64,000 nt of DNA from Corallium rubrum (GCA_964035015.1 OZ035998.1:13118643-13182642), one strand, 5' to 3'. Shown: positions 12,860 through 26,414, counted from the first letter of the stretch. Numbers and translations are program-made. The notes: generated by a model from the letters alone, not told the origin.

Positions 12860-14218
12860 CTAAAATTCAAAAAAGACAAGAAAAAACAAACAAATGTATA
12901 AACTCGAGTGTAAGAATATATACGTTACCAAACCAAAACTAGTTTCAAAAAGGCAACATCAAGGCCTTCAGCTAGAAATCAAACCCGCGACTCTTGCAAT
13001 TCTAGTGCTAATGCCGGGAGAAGAATTGGGTACATTGCAAGTAATTATTGGCATTTCACTCGATTAAACTGCACGTTGCATTAATAAATTTCTAAAAAAG
13101 TTGGTCAGCTGACATTTGCGTCATCCCCCCCCTCCCCCCCCCCCCCATTCCCTCCATGTGTGGGATTAGGTTTACGCATTATATGTCAATGTCAGGTCCT
13201 ATGAATTTTCGTACAAGTGGACCTCACTCTCTGTCGTTTACTGCTTATTAATACTGTCCCGGTTTTGTCTAAATTTTTACACTCGAAATTGTCATTCACC
13301 AAAAATCCATACAACATTATCTTTTTGCTCGTGTGCTTTACAGTTGCTCGCGTGCTTTACAATTGCTCAATTGTGACACATAAAATATCACTTGTAGTAT
13401 GTATAAACAACCAAATATCTTCGCACTGCATCCAGGCATCTCATCTGTGCATGCATCCATCGATGCATCAATTCATGCAGTATCCACCCATAGCATGCAA
13501 CCCTCATTAATTAATTCAACCCATATTAATTAATCAAACGTATGCATAAATTTGTAAAAAGCGCAGAGATTTTTTTTTTTACTTTTCTGATGATCACTAG
13601 CTGAAAACAAGATATTAACGTATCAATATATATAACTAGCAGAAACACCGAATGTTATTATATAATTACAATTATGACGGTTCCAGGCAAAATGTCAGAC
13701 GTTGGTGGGCGAGGCTTTCAACGTTCTGTCTAGGGTGTTTTTATATGGAGGCGAGGCCCGGGTACCCAAGCTAGCCCGCTTTGCCGAAATGATTTTTATT
13801 GTGTTTACATGAGAAGGGATAGCTCACCCTATATGTCCGCCCTGAACGAAGCGGTACACAACACGCTTTATAGAAACCCAATTTAGGGAAAGACGGTTAA
13901 GTCATTGAAATGGTGTTAGTCTTTTGGAACTCTAGGAGTTAACTTCCTAGAGCATGCATGTATATACATATTATCAACTCAATCAGTATTGATTAAATAT
14001 TAAGTTAAAAGGTTAAGGTTACCGTATACCTGTATCCAGTCTAAAGGACGTAGCGCGCGTCCGCATTATGTTTCAGGTTTCAGATACCTTAAACCCCACA
14101 TGAAATTAAAGCATTCTTTTTTCTTGATTTCTTTTTGTATACAAAGTTTTATTACGAAACTTTGACGTTGGTCCAAAAAATATTTGCTTCTAAAGGTGTA
14201 CGGGTTACTTTACTGTCA

Positions 14219-14692
14219 TGGCAATAGGCGAATTTCAGGGTATTGCGCGCGCATCGTTTTGTAAAGAAATTGGCGGGCTCTTGGCGGGCTCTCCACAAAG
14301 TAAGCAATGGCAAACAGACTTGCCAGCGAGCCATCAACAGCAGAATAACAGTGTTAAACATCCAGAAACTGCATCTATACTTTGTTTATTTTAAACAGTA
14401 CGTTTACTTTGAGTGGAGCTGGCCGTTTGTTTTTTTTGAAAAATGATGCGCGCGCAACACCCTGAAACTCGCCTATAGAAGTGTTCCTCAAATATTGGTG
14501 CAATTCATTTGCTAGTCGGTTACTAATTAAAACACGTAGGAAAAGTTCCGGTTTTGAATTATTGATTAATTCCTACTGGCTGGTCAAGAATCAAGAACCA
14601 ATCAAATCCGAAACAGGAAATTACTAAATAAACTGGTCAGAACGAGCAAATGAATTGCAACAATATTTTAGGAACACTTCTATTGCCACGAT
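14219..14692. mobile_element. Two adjacent MITEs inside an outer inverted repeat
   Basis: First MITE at 14226-14475 (TAGGCGAATTTCAGGG / CCCTGAAACTCGCCTA with GCGCGCG ends); second at 14477-14684 (AGAAGTGTTCC / GGAACACTTCT plus GCAATTCATTTGC). The outer TGGCAATAG / CTATTGCCA pair frames both. Confidence 0.6.
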
Positions 14693-14854
14693 AGTAAGCA
14701 GTGCTATATTAGCCCAAGTACACCAATTTTAAAATTCATTTGATTAACTGAACAATTTGCAAACCATCATTAAAATTTTTAAGTTTTTAAAAACGCTATC
14801 ATGAAAATTATGAACATCGACACAAACCCACAAAAATTAAAAAATACAACAAAC

Positions 14855-14947
14855 CAGACTGATTGGTCCGTTCTTCAACAACAACACGTTTCCCTTCACC
14901 AATCCTCGTGAACCCAGACACAGTAATGGCGTACAGACGATACGGGA
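14855..14947 (-). CDS. Exon: FN3 domain 9, C-terminal half
   Basis: 93-base phase 1-1 exon (PYRLYAITVSGFTRIGEG, EERTNQS). Acceptor GTTTAG, donor GTTTGT. It is the last exon of the tandem array. Confidence 0.88.
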
Positions 14948-15184
14948 CTAAACCGTAAAGAAACAAGAAATAATTATGAAAACAAGGAGAGTAATCACGT
15001 TGTGGCAAACAAAGTGAAGCAAAAACAACATGTTAAAAACTCCTCGCAACTGAATGACGCAGTTTGTTGCAAACCATTAACGCGTATAACTATTGTTAGT
15101 TAATTATAACACAATAATTAAAGTAAATATTATGGTTTACCTTGAAACCACTTCTAAAGTTACGGTTTTTGTTTGGTTATGGAG

Positions 15185-15732
15185 GTTTTTGTAATATGCA
15201 AATAAGGCATGCGATGACGTAAGGTAAGGAAAGCAGAATTGTCGAAGACTTATTTTCGAGTATATTTTCAAAATTATTCATCAAAATTTCTCCTCCAAAC
15301 TTTGCATGTATTTACAGTGAGACTACTAAACTGAAAAGTTATACAGTAGTCATGGTAAGCGATTAGCTTCCAGACCACTTAATTTAAAAAACAAAACTAT
15401 TTGTTTTCTCTCAAGCGCTGATCATTTGGAACTGGTAATATTGGAGGAAGACTCTACAAACCTAACTAATGTTATACTAAAGTCTGAAGTTGTAGTAAAC
15501 TTTGCTACTGCAGAAAACAAAGATTTTTTTAGCCTGAATTTAGAGGTCTGGATACAAATCGGTTGCCACGACGGCCAAATAACTCAAATTATCTTTCTTT
15601 GTTAGGTGGTCTGTATATATGTGCAACGTTTTGAGAAATCTCGATGTATAAGTTTCAAGATGTACACTCTTTCACAATTCTGCCTTCCTTATCTTACGTC
15701 ATCACATGCCTCATTTGCATATTACAAAAACC
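15185..15732. mobile_element. MITE with TIRs of about 60 bp
   Basis: GTTTTTGTAATATGCAAATA...GCAGAATTGT is inverted at the far end as ACAATTCTGC...CATTTGCATATTACAAAAAC. It lies in the intron between the two exons of FN3 domain 9. A related copy is at 42969-43183. Confidence 0.7.
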
Positions 15733-15847
15733 CCGATATCTTAAAAACAAAAATCTGTATCAACAAATAATCTTAGGGGTGATTTTAATCTAAACCATAA
15801 AACTTTCGGGGTTAGGGGCACTTTAAAAAAATGTTTTAAAGACTCAC

Positions 15848-16063
15848 GTAATCCAATAATGGTGTATGTTCTGTTTCCAGCAGAAACAATTCCTTCATCA
15901 GACTTTTGATTTCCAACAGTTTCGTCATTATCATCTCTCAACAACTTCCAAGAAATACGATAGAGAACTATGATGCCATTAGGGTGATCTGGAATGTTCC
16001 AGGAAACATCGATGGAATTGGAGGAATTTGTTCTTGCTGAAACATTCCTTGGTTGATTTGGGA
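15848..16063 (-). CDS. Exon: FN3 domain 9, N-terminal half
   Basis: 216-base phase 1-1 exon (NSIDVSWNIPDHPNGIIV, YRISWKLLRDDND). A 548-bp MITE lies in the intron that follows, which lengthens it relative to sister modules. Confidence 0.9.
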
Positions 16064-17161
16064 CTAAATAAATAACGAAAATATTGACATGAAAAAATCG
16101 AATCTAAAAAGCAGGCGTCGAAAAGTTAAAAAAAGTGCTTAGCAAAGAAAATAGTGGGAGATCTCATTCCTATAAATAATTATAAAACATTACTCAATTA
16201 AAATAACATTTTTCTGCGTCAAATAATGCACACATTCCAGTTATGCAAATAGATCATTGCCTCGGCAGGGACAAACAATTCCTCAAATTGGTTATTCTTG
16301 TTTGTGGAAATTTAATAATGCATGCAAGAAAAAGTAGCCTTCTGTTTCAGTGTGATTCACTGACTAACTTTTATTATTTATAGTCCTTATTTAATTCATT
16401 AATTTATTCATAAATATAGAAAACAAGAAACAAGTTAAAAACCCAAATATGAAGCTTTACAGAACCAGTTTCCTTTTAGACTGCTGAACACTGCAGGCGT
16501 TAATTAAGCCTGCTGTTTATTGTTGAACAGCCTATATACTGCACGAATAATTGCATACGAAAGTGTTTTATGTCCTATTTTCTACCTTAATTCTCAAAAG
16601 ATATAATAAATGTATTCCGTAAATCAGGAACTTAGTTATTTATCATAAAGTTATAGAGCAATTACGAAGATAGCACAATGCATCATTTAACACAGGCATA
16701 GCCTCAACTTCATTGTTTTGAATTTTATTCAGTTTTCGTCATTGTTCTGAGCTTTTGTACATTTTAAATAAAATCAAAACGAATGAAGTTATCAAGGCTA
16801 TCCGTTTATAAGGATGTATTGTGAGCAACTGGTCCATATGATTAATCAGACCTTTCAAAACTTTTACTCTACAAGTACAAAATAACCTATATGTACAGAT
16901 ATAGTTCAGTGATTAATTATCTGAATTTTTGTTCAGATGAAGAAGGCCTGAATCAACAAGGTCGACATCTCCGCAATAAACAATAAACATGATGTTACCA
17001 CAAATTCGGGCTTCTATTATTATTATATGAATACATTTTTTAAATGAATTTGATAAGACAGACAATTTGTAACATTATCGATCTTTCAGTTCAAGTACCA
17101 TAATTAAAAAACTTTCGCATATGAATTATAAACAATAAAAAAATATAAAAATGCGACAAAC

Positions 17162-17254
17162 CAGATTCATTAGTCCTCTCTTGAACAACACTACGCCGTC
17201 CTTCACCAATGCTTGTGAGCGCAGTTACATTAATAGTGTATAGCCGATATGGGA
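17162..17254 (-). CDS. Exon: FN3 domain 8, C-terminal half
   Basis: 93-base phase 1-1 exon (PYRLYTINVTALTSIGEG, QERTNES). Acceptor TTTAG, donor GTTTGT. Confidence 0.9.
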
Positions 17255-17469
17255 CTAAATAGTAAAAAAAACAATAAATACATTGTAAATTACACTATTA
17301 CGCAAACAAAGTCAACATAGACAAGTCAACAAGACAATAAATTTAAAATTCCACGTAATTGAATGACAACAGTTTGTTGTAAACCTTTAACCATTGGTTT
17401 AAGAACTGCTAAAGCACAATAATCATCATCAAATTACTTTAAAAAATTAGAGTGTTTCCAAAGACTCAC

Positions 17470-17685
17470 GTAATCCAATAATGGTGTATATTCTGTTTTC
17501 AGGAGAAACAGTTTCTAAATTGGAAGATTGATTTCCAACAGTTTTGTTGTTGTCATCTCTTAATAACTTCCAAGAAATGCGGTATTTAACAATGATGCCA
17601 TTAGGGTGATCTGGAACGTCCCAGAAAACGTCGATAGAGTTGAAAGAAATTTTTACTGCCGAAACTGCTCTTGGTTGATTTGGGA
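17470..17685 (-). CDS. Exon: FN3 domain 8, N-terminal half
   Basis: 216-base phase 1-1 exon (NSIDVFWDVPDHPNGIIV, YRISWKLLRDDNN). The usual SW before the first proline is FW here. It is slightly more divergent than domains 5-7. Confidence 0.9.
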
Positions 17686-18475
17686 CTAAACAAATAACGA
17701 AAATATTTATATAAAAAAATCGAATCTAAAAAGCAGGCCTCCAAAAAGTAAAACAAAAAGTGCCAGCAAAGAAAATAGTGCGAGAAGTCATTCCTATAAA
17801 TAATTATAAAGGATTATTCAATTAAAACAACATTTGCTGGGTCAAACAATGGACACATTCCATTTACGCAAGAGCATCATTGCCTAATAGCAGGGACATG
17901 CATCATAGTTATTAAAACATATGGTTTGGAAGCTGTATTGTCTTTCAACTTGAAGTAATGGTCATGTTGAAAGACAATGGAGTTGCTTAAATGGAAGTAA
18001 ATTCCATGAACACGTGACGAAGAAGGACGACATTAATTAAATTCTTTCGTTGCTATTGGATAACTGCTTCATTGTACAGAAAATACAATACCGTGAACAA
18101 AAACATAGAACAATGATTTTGGACGACTTTCCAAACCATGTCTACGTTCTATTAACTATGCATACATACAATTCCTTAAATTAGTTATCTTTGTTTGTGG
18201 AAATTTAGTAATGCATGCAAGAAAACGTTTACTGCAATCAACTTGGTATCCACGATCAGTAAGCCTTTAGAACAATGATTTTGGACGACATTCCAAACCA
18301 TGTATACGTTCTATTTTAACTATGCATGCATACGATTCCTTAAATTAGTTATTTTTGTTTGTGAAAATTTAATAATGCATGCAAGAAAACGTAACTGCAA
18401 TCAACTTGGTATCCACAATCAGTAAGCCTTCTGTTTCAGTGTGTTTCATCGACTAACTTTTATTATTTATAATCG

Positions 18476-18477
<2 letters not shown>

Positions 18478-18555
<78 letters not shown>

Positions 18556-18570
18556 TTAATTAATTAATTT
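18478..18570. repeat. (TTTA)n microsatellite
   Basis: Part of the duplicated FN3 intron unit. Equivalent tracts lie at 20699-20815 and 22808-22835, with short versions near 16380 and 24775. Confidence 0.95.
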
Positions 18571-19362
18571 ATTCATTCATTTATTTACTGATATAGAAAA
18601 CAAGAAACAAGTTAAAACCCCAAATATGAAGCTTCACGCAATCAATTTGCTTTTAGACTGGTGATCACTACAGGAGTAAATTAAGGATTATATGTATAAT
18701 TGTATGCAAAAGTGTTTTATGCCCCATTTTCAACCTTAATTCTCAAAAGATATAAACAAATGTATTCCATAAATCAGTAACTTAGTTACTTAGAATAAAG
18801 TTATAGACCAATTACAAAGATCCCAGAATGCATAATTTTACACGCAGGCATAGCCTCAACTTCATTGTTTTGAATTTTATTGAGTTATCCTCATAGTTCT
18901 GAGCTTTTGTATATTTTCAATAAAATCCCAAAGAATGAAGTTTAGGCTATCCGTTTATAAGGATGTATTGTGAGCAACTGGTAAATATGATTAATCAGAC
19001 CTTTCAAAACTTTTACTCCAGCAGTACAAAATAACCTATATGTACACATATAGTTCAGTGATTAATTCTTTGAATGTTTGCATGGTGATAATTGGTAATA
19101 GAAACGCGAACTGAAGCGTGAATTTTTTTGCGAATTTTTGTTCAGATTGAAGGTCTGAATCAACAGGTCGACATGTGAGCAATAAACAATAAACATGATG
19201 TTAGCACAAATTCGAGCTGCTATTATTATAGAATACATTTTTAAAATAAATTTGATTAGTCAGACAATTTGTAACATTATTGAGATCTCTCAGTTCAAGT
19301 ACCTTAATTAAAACCTCTGCATATGAATTATGAACCATAAAAAATACAAAAATGCGACAAAC

Positions 19363-19455
19363 CTGATTCATTAGTCCTCTCTTGAACACCACTACCCTGT
19401 CCTTCACCAATGTTTGTGAGCGCAGATACATTAATAGTATATAGACGGTATGGGA
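19363..19455 (-). CDS. Exon: FN3 domain 7, C-terminal half
   Basis: 93-base phase 1-1 exon (PYRLYTINVSALTNIGEG, QERTNES). It is almost identical to the equivalent exon of domain 6. Confidence 0.9.
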
Positions 19456-19664
19456 CTAAATAGTAAAAAAAATCAACAAGAAATACATTGTAAAAATATG
19501 ATTACACTATTACGCGAACAAAGTCGAATGAAGAAAATAAGTTTAAAATTCCACGTAACTGCATGGCAACAGTTTGTTGTAAACCTTTAACCATTGCTAA
19601 GAATTTCTAAAACACAATAATCTTTAAATTATTATAAAAAAATAGAGTTGTTTCAAAGACTCAC

Positions 19665-19880
19665 GTAATCCAATAATGGTATATGTTCTGTTTCCAGCAG
19701 AAACAATTCCTTCATTAGACTTTGGACTTCCAACAGTTGCGTTATTGTCATCTCTCAACAACTTCCAAGAAATACGGTAGTGAACTATGATGCCATTAGG
19801 GTGATCTGGAACATTCCAGGAAACATCGATGGAGTTGGAGGAAGTTTTTCTTGCTGAAGCATTCCTTGGTTGATTTGGGA
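19665..19880 (-). CDS. Exon: FN3 domain 7, N-terminal half
   Basis: 216-base phase 1-1 exon of the array (NSIDVSWNVPDHPNGIIV, YRISWKLLRDDNN). Acceptor TTTAG, donor GTGAGT. Confidence 0.9.
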
Positions 19881-20698
19881 CTAAATGAATAACGAAAATA
19901 TTGATGGAAAAAAATCTAATCTACAAAGTAGGACTCCAAAAAGTGAAAAAAGTGCTTAGCAAAGAAACTAGTGGGAGATCTCATTCCTATAAATAATTAT
20001 AAAACGATTACTTAATTAAAATAACATTTTTCTCTGTCAAACAATGCACACATTCCAGTTTGCATCATTGCCTTGACGGGGACATGCATCATAGTTATCA
20101 GAACATATGGTTTGGAAGCTCTATTGTCTTTCAACTTGAAGTAATGGTCATGTTGAAAGACAATGGAGTTGCTTATATGGAAGTAAATTCTATGAACACG
20201 TGACGACGAAGCAACCACAACACGTGACGATGAAGGACGACATTAATTAAACTCGATCGTTGCTATTGGATAACTGGTTCATTGTACAGAAAATACAATA
20301 CCGTGAAGTTGCAAAAATTTCCATGAACTTGAACAAAAACATAGAACAATGATTTTGGACGACTTTCTAAACCATGTATACGTTCTATTAAATATACATG
20401 CATACAATTCCTTAAATTAGTTATCTTTGTTTGTGGAAATTTGATAATGTATGCAAGAAAACATAACTGCAATCAACTTGGTATCCACGATCAGTAAGCC
20501 TTTAGAACAATGATTTTAAAAGACTTTCCAAACCATGTATACGTTCTATTAACTATGCATGCATACAATTCCTTAAATTAGTTATTTTTGTTTGTGGAAA
20601 TTTAATAATGCATGCAAACCGCAATCAACTTGGTATCCACGATCAGTAAGCCTTCTGTTTCAGTGTGTTTCATTGACTAACTTTTATTATTCATAATC

Positions 20699-20699
20699 G

Positions 20700-20775
<76 letters not shown>

Positions 20776-20815
20776 TTAATTAATTAATTAATTAATTAAT
20801 TAATTATTTAATTTA
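20699..20815. repeat. (TTTA)n/(TTAA)n microsatellite
   Basis: Sister tract of the one at 18478, extended by TTAA repeats. Confidence 0.95.
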
Positions 20816-21606
20816 TTGATATAGAAACCAAGAAACAAGTTAAAACCCCAAATATGAAGCTTCACACAATCAATTTCCTTTTAGACTGCTGATCACTACA
20901 GGAGTAAATTAAGGATTCTGTTTATCGATCGTTCAACAGCCTACATATATATATAATTGTATGCAAAAGTGTTTTATGCCCTATTTTCAACCTTAATTCT
21001 CAAAAGATATAAACAAATGTATTCCATAAATCAGTAACTTAGTTATTTAGCAGAAAGTTATAGACCAATTACAAAGATCCCACAATGCATAATTTTACAC
21101 GCAGGCATAGCCTCAACTTCATTGTTTTGAATTTTATTCAGTTATCCTCATTGTTCTGATCTTTTTTATATTTTCAATAAAATCCAAAAGAATGAAGTTA
21201 AGGGTACCCTTTTATAAGGATGTATTGTGAGGAACTGGTCCATATGATTAATCAGACCATTCACAACTTTTACTCTAGCAGTACAAAATAACCTATATGT
21301 ACAGTGTACACATATAGTTCAGTGAATAATTCTTTGAATGTTTGCATGGTGATAATTGATAATAGAAACGCGAACTGAAACACGAATTTTTCTTCAGATG
21401 AAGGCCTGAATCAACAGGTCGACATCTCAGGAATAAACATAATGTTAGCACAAATTCGCGCTTCTATTATTATAGAATACATTTTTAAAATAAATTTGAT
21501 TAGTCAGACAATTTGTAACATTATTGAGATCTTTCAGTTCAAGCACCTTAATTACAACCTTTGCATATGAATTGTAAACCATAAAAATACAAAAAATGCG
21601 ACAAAC

Positions 21607-21699
21607 CTGATTCATTCGTCCTCTCTTGAACACCACTACGCTGTCCTTCACCAATGTTTGTGAGCGCAGATACATTAATAGTATATAGACGATATGGGA
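21607..21699 (-). CDS. Exon: FN3 domain 6, C-terminal half
   Basis: 93-base phase 1-1 exon (PYRLYTINVSALTNIGEG, QERTNES). Acceptor TTTAG, donor GTTTGT. Confidence 0.9.
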
Positions 21700-21909
21700 C
21701 TAAATAGTAAAAAAAAAAACAAGAAATACATTCCAAAAAAATGATTACACTATTATGCGAACAAAGTCGAATGAAGAAAATAAGTTTAAAATTCCACGTA
21801 AATGCATGAGAACAGTTTGTTGTAAACCTTTAACCATTGCTTTAAGAACTTCTAAAACATAATAATCTTTAAATTATTTTAAGAAAATAGAGTTGTTTCA
21901 AAGACTCAC

Positions 21910-22125
21910 ATAATCCAATAATGGTGTATGTTCTGTTTCCAGCAGAAACAATTCCTTCATCAGACTTTTGATTTTCAACAGTTGCGTTATTGTCATCTCT
22001 CAACAACTTCCAAGAAATACGATAGTGAATTATGATGCCATTAGGGTGATCTGGAACGCTCCAGGAAACATCGATGGAGTTGGAGGAATTTTTTCTTGCT
22101 GAAAGATTCCTTGGTTGATTTGGGA
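21910..22125 (-). CDS. Exon: FN3 domain 6, N-terminal half
   Basis: 216-base phase 1-1 exon of the array (NSIDVSWSVPDHPNGIII, YRISWKLLRDDNN). Its last base is T rather than C, so the split codon at the junction changes Leu to Phe relative to sister modules. Confidence 0.9.
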
Positions 22126-23603
22126 CTAAATGAATAACGAAAATATTGATATAAAAAAAACGAATCTATAAAGCAGGACTCCAAAAAGTTAAAAAAAAAA
22201 CGTTAGCAAAGAAAATAGTGGGAGATCTCATTCCTATAAATAATTATAAAGGATTACTCAATTAAAAGAACATTTTTCTGCGTTAGACAATGCACACATT
22301 CCAGTTATGCAAATAGATCATTGCCTTGGCAGGGGCATGCATCATAGTTATTAGAACATATATGGTTTAGAAGCTCTATTGTCTTTCAACTTGAAGTAAT
22401 TATGGTCATGTTGAAAGACAATGGAGTTCCTTATATGGAAGTAAATTCTATGAACATGTGACGACGAAGCACCACAACACGTGGCGATGAAGGACGAAAC
22501 TAATTAAACTCGATCGTTGCTATTGGATAACTACTTCATTATACAGAAAATACAATACCGTGAAGTTGCACAAATTTCCAAGAATTTAAACAAAAACATA
22601 AAACAATGATTTTGGACAACTTTCCAAACCATGTATATGTTCTATTAACTAGGCATGCAAACAATTCCTTAAGTTAGTTATTTTTGTTTGTGGAAATTTA
22701 ATAATGCTTGCAAGAAAACGTGACTGAAATCAAAGTGGTATTCACGATCAGTCAGTCTTCTGTTTCAGTGTGATTCAGTGACTAACTTTTATTACTTGTA
22801 ACCGTTATTTAATTTATTTATTTATTTATTTATATAGAAAACAAGAAACAAGTTAAAAACCAAAATATGAAATTTTACAAAACCTGTTTCCTTTTAGACT
22901 GCTGATCACTACAGGAGTAAACTAAGGATGTTGTTTATCCTTCAACAGCCAACATATGTATAATTGTATGCAAGAGTGTTTTATGTCCTATTTTCTACCT
23001 TACTTCTCAAAAGATATAAACGTATCCATAAATCAGTAACTCAGTTATTTAGCATAATGTTATACACCAATTACAAAAATCCCACAATGCATAATTTTAC
23101 ACGCGGGCATAGCCTCAACTTCATTGTTTTGAATTTTATTCAGTTATCCTCATTGTTCTGATCTTTTGTATATTTTCAATAAAATCCAAAAGAATGAAGT
23201 TAAGGGTACCCGTTTAGAAGGATGTTTTGTGTGAGCAACTGGTCCATATGATTAATCAGACCTTTCACAACTTTTACTCTAGCAGTACAAAATAACCTAT
23301 ATGTACAGTGTACACATATACATGTAGTTCAGTGATTAATTCTTTGAATGTTTGCATGGTGATAATCGGTAATAGAAACGCGAATTTTTCTTCAGATGAA
23401 GGCCTGAATCAACAGGTCGACATCTCAGGAATAAACATGATCTTAGCACAAATTCGCGCTTCTATTATTATAGAATACATTTTTAAAATAAATTTGATTA
23501 GTCAGACAATTTGTAACATCATTGAGATCTTTCAGTTCAAGCACCTTAATTACAACCTTTGCATATGAATTGTAAACCATAAAAACACAAAAATGCGACA
23601 AAC

Positions 23604-23696
23604 CTGATTCATTAGTCCTCTCTTGAACACCACTACGCCGTCCTTCACCAATGCTTGTGAGCGCAAATACATTAATAGTGTATAGACGATATGGGA
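23604..23696 (-). CDS. Exon: FN3 domain 5, C-terminal half
   Basis: 93-base phase 1-1 exon (PYRLYTINVFALTSIGEG, QERTNES). Acceptor TTTAG, donor GTTTGT. It is 211 bases from its N-half exon, the usual spacing in the array. Confidence 0.9.
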
Positions 23697-23906
23697 CTAA
23701 ATAGAAAAAAAACCCCAAGAAATACATTGCAAAAATATGATTACACTATTACGCGAACAAAGTCGAATGAAGAAAATAAGTTTAAAATTCCACGTAACTG
23801 CATGAGAACAGTTTGCTGTAAACATTTAACCATTGCTTTAAGAACTTCTAAAACACAATAATCTTTAAATTATTTTAAAAAAAATAGAGTTGTTTTAAAG
23901 ACTCAC

Positions 23907-24122
23907 GTAATCCAATAATGGTGTATGTTCTGTTTCCAGCAGAGACAATTCCTTTACCAGACTTTTGATTTTCAACAGTTGCGTTATTGTCATCCCTCAA
24001 CAACTTCCAAGAAATACGGAAGTGAACTATGATGCCATTAGGGTGATCTGGAACGTTCCAGGAAACATCGATGGAGTTGGGGGAATTTTTTCTTGCTGAA
24101 ACTTTCCTTGGTTGATTTGGGA
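23907..24122 (-). CDS. Exon: FN3 domain 5, N-terminal half
   Basis: 216-base phase 1-1 exon in the tandem array. It encodes NSIDVSWNVPDHPNGIIV and FRISWKLLRDDNN and is nearly identical to the exons of domains 6, 7 and 9. Donor GTGAGT. Confidence 0.9.
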
Positions 24123-25671
24123 CTAAATAAATAACGAAAATATCGATATAAAAAAATCGAATCTACAAAGCAGGACTCCAAAAAGTAAAAAAAAAATTCT
24201 TAGGAAAGAAAATAGTGCGAGATCTCATTCCAATAAATAATTATAAAGGATTACTCAATTAAAATAACGTTTTTCTGCGTGAAACAATGTACACATTCCA
24301 GTTATGCAAATGGTCATTGCCTTGGCAGGGACATGCTTCATAGTTATTAAAACATATGGTTTGGAAGCTCTATTGTCTTTCAACTGGAAGTAATGGTCAT
24401 GTTGAAAGACAATGGAGTTCCTAATTCTTATATGGAAGAAAATTCTATGAACGTGTAATGATGAAGGACGACACTGATTCAATTCGATCGTTGCTATTGG
24501 ATAAGTGCTTCATTATACAGAAAATACAATACCGTGAAGTTGCACAAATTTCCATGGACTTGAACAAAAACATAGAACAATGATTTTGGACGACTTTCCA
24601 AACCATGTATACGTTGTATTGAGCTGTGCATGCATTCAATTCCTTAAATTGGTTATTTTTGTTTGTGGAAATTTAATAATGAATGCAAGAAAACGTAACT
24701 GCATTCAAGTTGGCATCCACGATCAGTAAGCCTTGTGTTTCAGTGCGATCCATTTCCTAAGTTTAATCGTTATTAAGTTTATTTACTTATTTATTGATTT
24801 ATATATAGAGAAAACAAGAAACAAGTTAAAACCTCAAATATGAAGCTTCACACAATCAATTTTCTTTTTAGACTGCTGATCACCACAGGAGTAAATTAAG
24901 GAAGCTGTTTATCCTTCAACAGCCTACATATGTATAATTTTATGCAAAAGTGTTTTATGCCTTATTTTCAACCTTAATTTTCAAAAGATATAAACAAATG
25001 TAATCCATAAATCAGTAACTTAGTTATTTAGCATAAAGTTATAGACCGATTACAAAGATCCCACAATGCATCACTTTACACGCGGGCATAGCCTCAACTT
25101 CATTGTTTTGAATTTTATTCAGTTATCTTCATTGTTCTGTCAAATGTTTCCCCAAAATGCAGAAAATGGTATTTCAGATATTCTAGATTTCAAAATTTTC
25201 TGTAGGAAACATGCTCCCTATATAAGCCGGACTCATGCTCTCGCCGATCCTGGAATGGGCCCAATGATATGCTAAGTCCCTGGGCAGAGATATTTTCCTT
25301 TATTACTACCTTTTCCCTGTGTCTAAACGTTGAAACAGAATAGCATTTTATTTTATCTAATTTATTAAAACTACCAGTTAGATCGCCACAAATATATAAT
25401 TCGATTATATTAATATACTGTATTTAAAAGTTTAATTGCACGCTTTTTAAGATGTTCAAAAAGAATAGTTCAGCCGGTGCTTCACTGATAAAAATAGAAG
25501 GTTGTTAATAAAAATAAGGAAATTTTTAGCGTCTATTTTTTAAGTGTCCATAACTCGTCAGTTCAGACGTTGTTTTTCTGATACGATATTAGAACACCAA
25601 CACAGACACAGACACAAAAACGCATAGAAACAAAAAATTACAAAAAAAAAAAAAGAAGAAAGAAAACAAAC

Positions 25672-25764
25672 CGGATTGAGCGGTCCTTTCTTGAACAGTA
25701 AAACGTGTTCCTTCTCCAATGCTTGTAAAAGCAGACACAGTAATAACGTAAAGACGGTATGGCT
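25672..25764 (-). CDS. Exon: FN3 domain 4, C-terminal half
   Basis: 93-base phase 1-1 exon (PYRLYVITVSAFTSIGEG, QERTAQS). Acceptor GTTTAG, donor GTTTGT. It lies at the right edge of the tandemly duplicated region. Confidence 0.85.
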
Positions 25765-26071
25765 CTAAACAGTAAGGAAACGTCTTTAAAAATAATCGTT
25801 TATAAAATAATGAACATATTCAGTATTCGTAATTGGATTACGATCACATTTGCAGAACGCAAAAAGTTACATAGCAAAATAACAAATCAAAGTGGCAAAA
25901 GCTACACATTATCCAAATTATTTTGCAAAAGAGCTTGGTAACTTCCGATTTTTTTGCATTATATCATCACTTCTTTTAGTTTACTGAACTGAACTGAATT
26001 GAAAACATTATTTACCCTCAGGTTGATAAGGCTGCATGGCTAAGCCTTTAGCAATATATGCTAATATGCCG

Positions 26072-26146
26072 AGATACTAACTAACTAACTAACTAATTAA
26101 CTAACTAACTAACTAACCAACTAACTAACTAACTAACTAACTAACC

Positions 26147-26220
<74 letters not shown>

Positions 26221-26241
26221 TTAACTAACTAACTAACTAAT

Positions 26242-26306
<65 letters not shown>
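26072..26306. repeat. (CTAA)n microsatellite
   Basis: About 235 bp of CTAA repeats with occasional CCAA or TTAA variants. Confidence 0.97.
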
Positions 26307-26308
<2 letters not shown>

Positions 26309-26395
26309 AGAAAACTTTGCAAAAAACTTTTTATCCGACGTTTCGAGGCAAGCCTCAACGTCGGATAAAACCATTTTTTTTGCAAAGTTTTCTTG
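26307..26395. mobile_element. Penelope-like LTR relic hairpin
   Basis: AAGAAAACTTTGCAAAAAA and its complement flank TCCGACGTTTCGAGGC / GCCTCAACGTCGGA. The GACGTTTCG phrase is the complement of the CGAAACGTC phrase found in Penelope termini. It sits between the CTAA and TA microsatellites. Confidence 0.4.
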
Positions 26396-26401
26396 ATTTT
26401 T

Positions 26402-26414
26402 AAATATATATATA

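Larger units (their letters stand above)
14855..25671. repeat. Tandem genomic array of FN3 two-exon modules
   Basis: Five consecutive units start at 14855, 17162, 19363, 21607 and 23604, about 2.0-2.3 kb each. Each unit holds a 93-base exon, a short intron, a 216-base exon and a long intron. The long intron repeats the same landmarks in order: an inverted pair GTCTTTCAACTTGAAG / TTGAAAGACAATGGAG, a (TTTA)n tract, GAAAACAAGAAACAAGTT, CTCAAAAGATATAAA and a TAATCAGACC block. Introns are as similar as exons, so whole genomic segments were duplicated. The fifth unit loses similarity near 25140. Confidence 0.85.
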
